Shown in pieces: positions 17,788-25,252 of a DNA stretch of 59,956 bases. Each line of letters starts with the position of its first letter. The first letter of the stretch is position 1. The stretch comes from Burkholderiales bacterium UBA4615 (GTDB lineage Bacteria; Pseudomonadota; Gammaproteobacteria; Burkholderiales; Burkholderiaceae_E), in the NCBI GenBank assembly GCA_002386465.1, contig DGIT01000085.1:1-59956 (forward strand), in the 5' to 3' direction. The notes below the pieces were generated by a model. That model was not told where the DNA came from and searched no databases. It saw only the letters and a program-made list of their open reading frames with translations. Made by a program: the position numbers and the translations under genes.

Positions 17788-17809
17788 TCTGACGTGGCGC
17801 CATGTCAGA
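17788..17809. promoter_or_regulatory. 22-base near-perfect palindrome, candidate operator
   Basis: The left half TCTGACGTGGC is mirrored by GCCATGTCAGA with one mismatched pair out of eleven. It sits 61 bases upstream of xseB and 142 bases upstream of the Rieske gene in their shared divergent region, where a dimeric regulator could act on either promoter. No regulator gene is adjacent. Confidence 0.5.
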
Positions 17810-17860
17810 TTCTGTGGACAGCGCGCCCTCGCCAAAACAGATTCCCGGCCGGACCGATCG

Positions 17861-17934
17861 GGGGTATCCTTGCCGGCCCATTTTTGCTACCCCAGCCTGT
17901 TGGCTGCGGGTGGTCCTCACCCCCCACTTTTTTT
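17861..17934 (+). promoter_or_regulatory. Structured leader of the Rieske gene, attenuator-like
   Basis: Three perfect short stems occur in series: GGGGTA/TACCCC (17861-17866 with 17888-17893), CAGCC-TGTT-GGCTG (17893-17906) and GGGTG-GTCCT-CACCC (17908-17922). A C-run and a T7 run (17928-17934) follow, ending 3 bases before the AGGAGG ribosome site. The arrangement is like a folded leader with a possible terminator. No known riboswitch class was recognised. Confidence 0.35.
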
Positions 17935-17950
17935 GACAGGAGGTCGAATC

Positions 17951-19051
17951 ATGTCGGACATCGGGCGTCGGGCTCACCTGCAGCGTTCTGCAGCCCAGCT
18001 TCCGGTTTCGGCGTATTTCGATGAAGCGCTGTACCGGCGCGAAATCGAGATTCTGTTCAAGCAGGGCCCCGGTTACATCGGCCATGAGCTCATGGTGCCG
18101 AATCCGGGCGACTACTACGCACTGCCGGCCGAGAAGGAGGGCCGGCTCCTCGTGCGGGGCGAACAGGGTCTGGACCTACTGTCCAACGTCTGCCGGCACC
18201 GGCAGGCGGTCATGCTCAATGGCCGGGGCAATACAACCAACATCGTGTGTCCGCTGCACCGCTGGACCTACGACCTCAAAGGCGAACTGCTGGGCGCCCC
18301 CCACTTCGAGCAGCAGCCGTGCCTGAGTCTGGGCCGCAGTCCGCTGCAGAACTGGAACGGCCTGCTGTTTTCGAGCCAGCGCGACGTTGCCGCCGATCTG
18401 GAGCGCGCCGGTGTGCGCGGCAAGCTGAACTTTGCCGACTACATGCTCGACCATGTCGAGGTCCATGAGTGCCACTACAACTGGAAGTCCTTCATTGAGG
18501 TGTATCTGGAGGACTACCATGTCGAGCCCTTTCACCCTGGCCTGGGCAAGTTCGTCGAATGCGGCGACCTGAACTGGGAGTTCGGTGACTGGTGGTCGGT
18601 ACAAACCGTGGGCGTCCATCAGGGCCTGGGCAAGCCCGGAAGCTCCATCTACCGGCGCTGGCACGAGCAGGTACTGAAGTTCAGCGGCGGCAAGCAGCCC
18701 GAACACGGCGCGATCTGGCTCACCTACTACCCGAACGTGATGGTCGAGTGGTATCCGCATGTGCTGGTGGTCTCGCACCTGGTGCCGCGTGGCCCGCGCC
18801 ACACCACAAACATCGTCGAGTTCTATTACCCCGAGGAAATCGTGCTCTTTGAGCGTGAGTTCGTCGAGGCAGAACGGGCAGCCTACATGGAGACCTGCGC
18901 CGAAGACGATGAGATCGCCGAGCGCATGGATGCCGGGCGTCAGGTGCTCCTTGAGCGCGGCGAAAACCAGGTCGGCCCCTATCAGAGCCCGATGGAAGAC
19001 GGCATGCAGCACTTCCATGAGTTCCTGCGCACCCACCTGCCCATCGAGTAA
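17951..19051 (+). CDS. Rieske-type aromatic-ring-hydroxylating oxygenase alpha subunit
   Basis: 366 residues. The Rieske [2Fe-2S] ligands are C81, H83, C100 and H103 (CRH...CPLH). The mononuclear-iron site is in EDYHVEPFH (H190, H195), preceded by the conserved NWKSFIEVYLEDY. It is therefore a two-domain oxygenase that would hydroxylate or demethylate an organic substrate using electrons from a separate reductase, which is not in the window. No beta subunit is adjacent. AGGAGG lies 7 bases before the ATG at 17951, fixing the start. The sulfurtransferase gene follows after 9 bases. Confidence 0.92.
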   Translation: MSDIGRRAHLQRSAAQLPVSAYFDEALYRREIEILFKQGPGYIGHELMVPNPGDYYALPAEKEGRLLVRGEQGLDLLSNVCRHRQAVMLNGRGNTTNIVCPLHRWTYDLKGELLGAPHFEQQPCLSLGRSPLQNWNGLLFSSQRDVAADLERAGVRGKLNFADYMLDHVEVHECHYNWKSFIEVYLEDYHVEPFHPGLGKFVECGDLNWEFGDWWSVQTVGVHQGLGKPGSSIYRRWHEQVLKFSGGKQPEHGAIWLTYYPNVMVEWYPHVLVVSHLVPRGPRHTTNIVEFYYPEEIVLFEREFVEAERAAYMETCAEDDEIAERMDAGRQVLLERGENQVGPYQSPMEDGMQHFHEFLRTHLPIE

Positions 19052-19060
19052 ACAGCCCTC

Positions 19061-19915
19061 ATGACCTGGACCACGCTCATCAGCGCCGACGAACTGGCGC
19101 AAGTCATCGACCACTGTCTCGTGGTCGACTGCCGCTACGACCTGGCCAACCCGAAGGCGGGGGCACACGCCTACGCCCAGGGTCATATTCCGAGCGCTGT
19201 GTTCGTCGACATGGATACGCAGCTGTCGGCGGCCAAGACCGGGCGCAACGGTCGACACCCGATGCTGCCCGCCGAGTCGGTGCGTGCGCTACTCGAATCA
19301 ATCGGGCTGACCGATGACCTGCAACTGGTGGTCTATGACGTGGGCGGCACCGCCTCGGGGCGGCTATGGTGGATGGCGCGCTGGGTCGGACACGCGAAGG
19401 TGGCGGTGCTCGATGGCGGCCTCAAGGCCTGGGAGCGGGCGCGGTTTCCGGTGAGCACGGAACCCGGGCGCGTACGGCCTGCGGGCAAGCTGTCGGTGCG
19501 GCCTGCGCTGGCGAAGCTGGTTGATGTGGGCACGGTCGAGGCCACCGCCCGGGGTCAGCGCAGTCAGCAGGTGGTGATCGATGCCCGAGCAGCAGACCGG
19601 TATCGAGGCGAAAATGAAACCATTGACCCGATCGCAGGCCACATTCCCGGATCACTGAACCGGCCCTGGAGTCAGAACCTGCGCGAAGACGGCCGCTACA
19701 AGCCCGCGCCCGCCCTGCGTGCCGAGTTTGACGCGCTTCTGGCCGGACACGCGCCGGCTACGGTGATCAACAGTTGCGGCTCCGGGGTGAGCGCCTGCAA
19801 CAACCTGCTTGCGATGGCACATGCCGGCCTGGATGGCGCAGCCCTCTATGGCGGCTCATGGAGCGAGTGGTGCAGCGACCCGACGCGACCGGTGGCCACC
19901 GGTCCGCAGCCCTGA
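19061..19915 (+). CDS. Sulfurtransferase, 3-mercaptopyruvate / thiosulfate type
   Basis: 284 residues with two rhodanese domains. The active loop in the second domain is CGSGVSAC with catalytic C239; CGSGV(T/S)A is characteristic of 3-mercaptopyruvate sulfurtransferase (SseA), rather than the CRKGVT of thiosulfate sulfurtransferase. It starts 9 bases after the Rieske gene and is probably co-transcribed, but no functional link is obvious. It probably works in the cytoplasm, since no signal peptide is seen. Confidence 0.9.
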   Translation: MTWTTLISADELAQVIDHCLVVDCRYDLANPKAGAHAYAQGHIPSAVFVDMDTQLSAAKTGRNGRHPMLPAESVRALLESIGLTDDLQLVVYDVGGTASGRLWWMARWVGHAKVAVLDGGLKAWERARFPVSTEPGRVRPAGKLSVRPALAKLVDVGTVEATARGQRSQQVVIDARAADRYRGENETIDPIAGHIPGSLNRPWSQNLREDGRYKPAPALRAEFDALLAGHAPATVINSCGSGVSACNNLLAMAHAGLDGAALYGGSWSEWCSDPTRPVATGPQP

Positions 19916-19929
19916 GGCCGCAGCCCGGG

Positions 19930-20715
19930 TTAATGTGCGTGAAGTTGCGCCCCGATGAAGGCCACCAGCGCAATGCCTGCAAACAGCAGCGCCACCTGCA
20001 GCGCTGACTCGCCAATCATGCGCCGGCGCTGCATGTCAGGCATCAGGTCGGCCAGCGCAATATAAATAAAGCTACTGGCCGCCAGGACCAGCACATAGGG
20101 CAGCGCATTCTCGAACGAGCCCAGCCAGAAATAGCCGAGCACCCCGCCAAGCACCGCCGACAGGCCCGACAGGCCGTTGAAGAGCAACGCCCGCTGGCGA
20201 CTGAACCCGGCATTGCGCAGCACGATGAAGTCGCCCACTTCCTGCGGGATTTCGTGGGCGGCGATCGCGCCTGCGGTCATCCAGCCCACCAGGGGGTCGG
20301 CCATGAAAGCAGCCGCAATCAGCACGCCATCGGCGAAGTTGTGGACACTGTCGCCCACCAGGATCAGCATGCCACCAGGGCCGGCCTCGGTGTGATCGTG
20401 GCCATGGTGATGCCCGTGGCCGTCGGCTTCATGGTGGTGGCTGTGACGAATGAGCGCCGACTTTTCCAACAGGAAAAATCCGATGAAGCCGGCCAGCATC
20501 GTCCAGCACAGACCATGCAGATCTGCGCCTGACTCGAATGCTTCCGGCAGCAGATTCAGCACCGCCGCCCCGAGCATGACGCCAGCCGACAGGCTGATCA
20601 TCCGCGGCAGCAGATGCGTGAGCATGCCGAACGAAAGCCAGGCTGCCGCGGCAACCGAAGCGAGCCCGGAGAGCAGCGTTGCGAGAACGATTGAAAAGAG
20701 GGTCAGGATACCCAC
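19930..20715 (-). CDS. ZIP-family divalent metal transporter
   Basis: 261 residues with about eight membrane segments. The family metal-binding helices are clear: HNFADGVLIAAAF and HEIPQEVGDFIVL. A His-rich cytoplasmic loop (RHSHHHEADGHGHHHGHDH, about residues 89-107) lies between helices 3 and 4, as in many zinc/iron ZIP proteins. It presumably moves Zn2+ or Fe2+ across the inner membrane. The 3' end is 14 bases from the convergent sulfurtransferase. No metal-box operator was identified. Confidence 0.92.
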   Translation of the reverse strand: MGILTLFSIVLATLLSGLASVAAAAWLSFGMLTHLLPRMISLSAGVMLGAAVLNLLPEAFESGADLHGLCWTMLAGFIGFFLLEKSALIRHSHHHEADGHGHHHGHDHTEAGPGGMLILVGDSVHNFADGVLIAAAFMADPLVGWMTAGAIAAHEIPQEVGDFIVLRNAGFSRQRALLFNGLSGLSAVLGGVLGYFWLGSFENALPYVLVLAASSFIYIALADLMPDMQRRRMIGESALQVALLFAGIALVAFIGAQLHAH

Positions 20716-20779
20716 CGAGTCGCTGAAAACGAACAGCCGAGTATACCGGCCGCGGAAAGGGTCTTTGCGGCGCGAAGGC

Positions 20780-21811
20780 TCAGTCGATGCTCACACCGGC
20801 ACGGCGGATGACAGGCGTCCAGCGGCGCAACTCTTCCTGCATGAAGCCGGCAAATGCCTGCGGCGTGCCGGGCGCCGGTTCCATGTAGACCGCACGCAGT
20901 TTCTCGACGACGGCCGGGTCCTTGAGGATGCCGACGATCTCGGCATTGAGCCGGGTGACGATAGCCGCCGGCGTGCGGGCCGGCATCACGACCCCAATCC
21001 AGGCGGTCGCTTCAATTTCCGGCAAACCTGACTCACGGCAGGTGGGGACCTCGGGCACAAACCCCGAACGCTCCCGCGTAGTGACTGCAATGGCCTTGAG
21101 CTTGCCGGCCTTGACCTGCGGCATGACCGCAAAGGGCGCGAGCGACGCCATCTGCGTATCGCCCTGCAGCATCGACATCACCGCTGCAGGCGAAGCGTTA
21201 TAGGGCACATGCACGATGAACGTGCCAGTGCGGGCCTTGATCAGTTCCATCGACAGGTGCGACACCGTGCCGGCTCCCACCGACGCATAGTTGTAGCGCC
21301 CGGGGTGACGCCGCAGCAGCGCCATCAGCTCGGGCAGCGTGCTCACGCCCAGATCGCTCGAGACCACCAGCACGTTGGGCTGCACGGCACCCAGCGTGAC
21401 TGGCGCCAGGTCCCGGAACGGGTCGTAGGGCATCGAGCGGTACAGGACCGTGTTATTGACCAGCGGCCCGGTGATCGAGACGCCAACGGTGTAGCCGTCG
21501 GGCGCGGCTTTGGCCACCGCATCGGTACCGATGTTGCCACCAGCGCCTGCACGGTTCTCGACAACGACCGGCTGCTTGAGCGCTGGCGAGAGCCGTTCTG
21601 CCACCAGACGCGCGAAGACATCGGGGGTGCTGCCGGGCCCGAAGGGCACAACGATGCGCAAGCCGCGGCTGGGCCAGTCCGCCGGTTGCGCGAGAACGGT
21701 CTTCGGCACGACGGCACCCGCCGTCAAGGCCGCTGCCAGACCCAAGGCCTGTCTACGGCCCGAGGTTGCACCCGACTGCCCGTCGATACCCATGGCTGCG
21801 ATCCCGCGCAT
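20780..21811 (-). CDS. Bug-family (TctC-like) periplasmic solute-binding protein
   Basis: 343 residues. An RR-containing signal peptide (SGRRQALGLAAALTAGAVVPKTVLAQP) is followed by the typical Bug start WPSRGLRIVVPFGPGSTPDVFARLVAERL and the conserved VENRAGAGGNIGTDAVAKAAPDGYT. Such proteins bind carboxylates for tripartite tricarboxylate transporters or act as orphan sensors. No TctA/TctB genes are in the window. ATG 21811 is preceded by GAAGGGCG; ATG 21793 is an alternative. It lies 12 bases downstream of the dienelactone hydrolase gene. Confidence 0.9.
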   Translation of the reverse strand: MRGIAAMGIDGQSGATSGRRQALGLAAALTAGAVVPKTVLAQPADWPSRGLRIVVPFGPGSTPDVFARLVAERLSPALKQPVVVENRAGAGGNIGTDAVAKAAPDGYTVGVSITGPLVNNTVLYRSMPYDPFRDLAPVTLGAVQPNVLVVSSDLGVSTLPELMALLRRHPGRYNYASVGAGTVSHLSMELIKARTGTFIVHVPYNASPAAVMSMLQGDTQMASLAPFAVMPQVKAGKLKAIAVTTRERSGFVPEVPTCRESGLPEIEATAWIGVVMPARTPAAIVTRLNAEIVGILKDPAVVEKLRAVYMEPAPGTPQAFAGFMQEELRRWTPVIRRAGVSID

Positions 21812-21822
21812 GAGGGCGCCCT

Positions 21823-22743
21823 TCAGGCCAGGCCGTGACGACGGAACCAGTCGATGGCCCGCTTCCAGCCGTCCGCCGCTGCTTCTTTGCGATAGCTTGG
21901 CCGGTAGTCGGCATGAAAGGCGTGCGGAGCATCGGGGTACACCACGAAGTCGGATACCCGCGCCGAGGCGCTTCCCGCGGCCAGGCGCTTTTTCATCTCA
22001 TCGACCGTGGCCAGAGGAATGCCGGCGTCGGCGCCCCCATACAGGCCCAGGACCGGGCCGTTCAGCCGATCTGCCACATCGTAAGGATGCTGCGGTGTAG
22101 CTGCGCCGGTCGGACCCGTCAGCCGGCCATACCAGGCCACGCCCGCCCGCACCGCGGGGTTGTGCGCGGTATAGAGCCATGTGATGCGTCCGCCCCAGCA
22201 AAATCCGGTAATGCCCACGCGCGAAGGATCAGCGCCGTTGGCGCGCGCAAATTCCAGGCTTGCGTCCAGATCGGTCATGACCTGCGCATCGATCACCTTG
22301 GGGACGATGGTCTGCAGGATCTGAGCCGCAGCCTCGGCCTTGGAGGGATCTCCGGCACGGAAAAAGAGCTCGGGCGCGACAGCAAACCAGCCTTCGCGCG
22401 CAACGCGCCGGCAGATGTCGCGGATGTGCTCATGCACGCCGAAAATCTCCTGTACCACCAGAATGACCGGCGCGTTCGCACGCGCGGCAGGGGCTGCGAA
22501 GTACACCGGCAGCGACTGACCATCGACGGTCGGCACGCGCGCCTCGCCAGTGCGCAGGCCATCGGACGGCGTGCTGATCACCTGCGCCAGCAGATCGCCC
22601 GAGGGCGCCACGGATGCGGCAAAGCCGGCCGCCAGCGACCCGGCCAGGAAGCCACGACGCCCAACGCCCGACGGAGGAACCAGCGCGTCGAGGTCAGCCT
22701 GAGCGACAGCCGATGCGAAGTGGTGATCGGAGTGTGAGTCCAA
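21823..22743 (-). CDS. Dienelactone hydrolase family protein, probably Tat-exported, TTG start
   Basis: 306 residues. An N-terminal Tat-like signal GRRGFLAGSLAAGFAASVAPSG follows a polar 30-residue lead. The alpha/beta-hydrolase domain has the nucleophile motif GFCWGGR (Cys as in dienelactone hydrolases), with a C-terminal HAFHADYRPSY histidine block. Likely hydrolyses a lactone or ester in the periplasm; the natural substrate is not evident. No ATG fits; TTG at 22743 with AGAGGA 7 bases upstream is the best start. The open frame runs further upstream without family resemblance. Probably co-transcribed with the Bug protein. Confidence 0.85.
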   Translation of the reverse strand: MDSHSDHHFASAVAQADLDALVPPSGVGRRGFLAGSLAAGFAASVAPSGDLLAQVISTPSDGLRTGEARVPTVDGQSLPVYFAAPAARANAPVILVVQEIFGVHEHIRDICRRVAREGWFAVAPELFFRAGDPSKAEAAAQILQTIVPKVIDAQVMTDLDASLEFARANGADPSRVGITGFCWGGRITWLYTAHNPAVRAGVAWYGRLTGPTGAATPQHPYDVADRLNGPVLGLYGGADAGIPLATVDEMKKRLAAGSASARVSDFVVYPDAPHAFHADYRPSYRKEAAADGWKRAIDWFRRHGLA

Positions 22744-22750
22744 GGCGAGG

Positions 22751-22756
22751 TCCTCT
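22751..22756 (-). promoter_or_regulatory. Ribosome-binding site supporting a TTG start
   Basis: The minus strand reads AGAGGA 7 bases before the TTG at 22743. This is the main support for a non-ATG start of the dienelactone hydrolase gene. Confidence 0.6.
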
Positions 22757-22936
22757 GTTATGGTGAAGCGTCGGGTTGAGCGGCACGCACAGCGCGCAGC
22801 GCGTGCACTGTGCAACACAGGGTGCTGCAAGGGGCCCGCAGTATTGCCCGATTCCATACGTTGCCCTGCCCAAAGCTTGACCGTGGCCCGGGGATTTTCC
22901 TGAATCCATTTCGGCCCAAGCTGCCACTTGCATCCA

Positions 22937-25252
22937 ATGCCGCCGTCGTCCGTACCCACACCGTCACGCAGCGATCCCTGGAAAGCCAGCGCCACCGCGC
23001 CCGAAACGGTGGATGCACTGCTGCGCGCGGTCCATGCCGATCCCTTCAGCGTACTGGGGCCGCATGCAGGGCCCGCAGGTGAGCAAGTCGTGCGCTGCGT
23101 GCAGCCGCATGCGCGCCAGGTCGATGTCATCGATCAGCGCGGCCTGACCCTGGCCCATCTGCCGATGCTGGCACCGGGCGTGTTTGCCGGGCCAGTGCCT
23201 GGGCTTGGGCCGAATCAGGCTTATCAACTGCGGATCGAAGCGGACTCGTTTCCTCATGCCTGGCAGGTCTGCGAAGACACGTACCGGTTTGGCCCGGTGC
23301 TGGGTGCGCTGGACCTGCACCTGCTGGCGCAGGGCACTCATTGGCGATGCTGGCAGGTGCTGGGCGCCCGCGCCCACACCCAGGCCGGGGTAGCCGGGAC
23401 AGCCTTTGCAGTGTGGGCGCCCAATGCGCAGCGGGTCAGCGTGGTCGGCAGCTTCAATCAGTGGGATGGTCGTCTGCACCCCATGCGCTGCCGACGAGAC
23501 GCGGGCGTGTGGGAGATCTTCATTCCCGGCGTGCCCGATGGCGCGCTCTACAAGTTCGAGCTCCTGGATGCGCAGGGCCAATTGCGCTTCAAGAGCGATC
23601 CGATGGCCCGCTGGACCGAAGCGCCGCCCGCCACGGCATCGCGTGTACGCCACGAGACCGCGTTCGCCTGGACCGATGCCAACTGGATGACCCGCCGGAC
23701 ACACACCGCGGCGCACCGCGCACCGCTTGCGATCTACGAGGTGCATCTGGGCTCGTGGCAACGTGGGGCGCACGGAGAAACGCTCGGTTACGCGGAACTG
23801 GCAGAGCGTCTGGTGCCTTATGCTGTCCAGATGGGGTTTACGCACCTGGAACTCCTGCCGGTGAGCGAACACCCCTTCGGCGGCTCCTGGGGCTATCAGC
23901 CCACAGCGCTGTTTGCCCCGTCTGCGCGCTGGGGCGACCCGGACGATCTGCGCCGCTTCATCGACCGCGCCCATGTCGCCGGGCTGGGCGTGATTCTCGA
24001 CTGGGTCCCGGCGCATTTCCCGTCTGACGAGCACGGTCTGGCCGCCTTCGATGGCACGGCCCTCTATGAGCACGCCGACCCGAGCCTGGGCCGTCATGCC
24101 GACTGGGGCACCCTGATCTACAACTTCGGTCGCTACGAAGTGGCCAATTTCCTGATCGCCAATGCGCTGTATTGGCTGCATGAATTCCACTTCGACGGTC
24201 TGCGGGTCGATGCGGTGGCCTCCATGCTCTATCTGGACTACAGCCGACCCGCCGGCACCTGGCAGCCCAATGTGCACGGGGGTCGCGAAAATCTCGAGGC
24301 TGTCGCCTTCTTGCGCCGGCTCAACGAGAAGATCGGCGAGGAGCTCCCCGGTGCCATCACGCTGGCCGAAGAGTCCACCTCCTGGCCCGGCGTATCGCGC
24401 CCCACCTGGCTGGGCGGGCTGGGCTTTCACTTCAAGTGGAACATGGGCTGGATGAACGACACGCTCATGTACATGTCGCGCGACCCGATCCATCGCCCCT
24501 GGCATCACCGGCTGCTCACGTTTGGGCAGCTCTATGCCTATGCAGAACAGTTTGTGCTGCCGCTGTCGCATGACGAAGTGGTGCACGGCAAGCGCTCGCT
24601 GCTCGCCAAGATGCCCGGCGACGACTGGCAGCGCTTTGCCAACCTGCGGCTCTACCTGTCGTTCATGTGGACGCAGCCCGGTAAAAAGCTGCTGTTCATG
24701 GGCGGCGAATTTGGCCAGTGGCGCGAATGGAACCACGACGCCGCACTGGACTGGCATCTGCTGGACGATCCCCTGAACGGGGCGCGTCATCGCGGGCTCA
24801 CGAGACTGCTCACCGACCTGAATGCGCTGTACGCAACCGATCCGGCGCTGCATCAGTCCGATTGCGAGGCGGGCGGCTTCGAGTGGATCGACTGCGACGA
24901 CACGGCGCACAGCGTGCTGGCCTGGCTGCGCAAAGCCGAGGGCGACAGCGCACCGCAAGATGCCGTGATGGTGGTGTGCAACTTCACGCCTGTGCCGCGT
25001 GAGGACTACCGAGTCGGCGTGCCCTGCGGCGGTCGCTGGATCGAACGTCTGAATTCCGACGCCGGCGATTACGGTGGCAGCGGCGCGGGCAACCTGGGGG
25101 CGGTGCAGGCCGAGGCCGTTCCCTGGCATGGCCGCACACATTCTGTTCGACTAAGACTGCCGCCGTTGGCCGCGCTTGTGTTGCAACCCGAAGGACGCCC
25201 TGCATCGGGCGGCGACAAAACCGTTCAGCCTCTACAGCGGGCCCTTCGATGA
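22937..25252 (+). CDS. glgB: 1,4-alpha-glucan branching enzyme
   Basis: Introduces alpha-1,6 branches into glycogen. 771 residues: N1 and CBM48 N2 domains (about 1-260, including FAVWAPNAQRVSVVGSFNQWDG), GH13 barrel and C-terminal beta domain. The catalytic triad is intact: D425 (FDGLRVDAV), the AEEST glutamate at 478 and D546 (LSHDEVVHGK). The ATG at 22937 gives MPPSSVPT; a TTG 9 bases earlier is an alternative and neither has a strong ribosome site. The stop overlaps the next ATG (ATGA). No glgA, glgC or glgP is nearby. Confidence 0.96.
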   Translation: MPPSSVPTPSRSDPWKASATAPETVDALLRAVHADPFSVLGPHAGPAGEQVVRCVQPHARQVDVIDQRGLTLAHLPMLAPGVFAGPVPGLGPNQAYQLRIEADSFPHAWQVCEDTYRFGPVLGALDLHLLAQGTHWRCWQVLGARAHTQAGVAGTAFAVWAPNAQRVSVVGSFNQWDGRLHPMRCRRDAGVWEIFIPGVPDGALYKFELLDAQGQLRFKSDPMARWTEAPPATASRVRHETAFAWTDANWMTRRTHTAAHRAPLAIYEVHLGSWQRGAHGETLGYAELAERLVPYAVQMGFTHLELLPVSEHPFGGSWGYQPTALFAPSARWGDPDDLRRFIDRAHVAGLGVILDWVPAHFPSDEHGLAAFDGTALYEHADPSLGRHADWGTLIYNFGRYEVANFLIANALYWLHEFHFDGLRVDAVASMLYLDYSRPAGTWQPNVHGGRENLEAVAFLRRLNEKIGEELPGAITLAEESTSWPGVSRPTWLGGLGFHFKWNMGWMNDTLMYMSRDPIHRPWHHRLLTFGQLYAYAEQFVLPLSHDEVVHGKRSLLAKMPGDDWQRFANLRLYLSFMWTQPGKKLLFMGGEFGQWREWNHDAALDWHLLDDPLNGARHRGLTRLLTDLNALYATDPALHQSDCEAGGFEWIDCDDTAHSVLAWLRKAEGDSAPQDAVMVVCNFTPVPREDYRVGVPCGGRWIERLNSDAGDYGGSGAGNLGAVQAEAVPWHGRTHSVRLRLPPLAALVLQPEGRPASGGDKTVQPLQRALR

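Noticed and set aside
21823..23130. Dienelactone hydrolase start far upstream at 23130
   Set aside because: That segment is antisense to glgB and precedes the Tat-like signal, which should be near the N-terminus.
22964..25141. Open frame of 725 codons on the minus strand opposite glgB
   Set aside because: Antisense of a complete, motif-verified glgB; no recognisable protein features.
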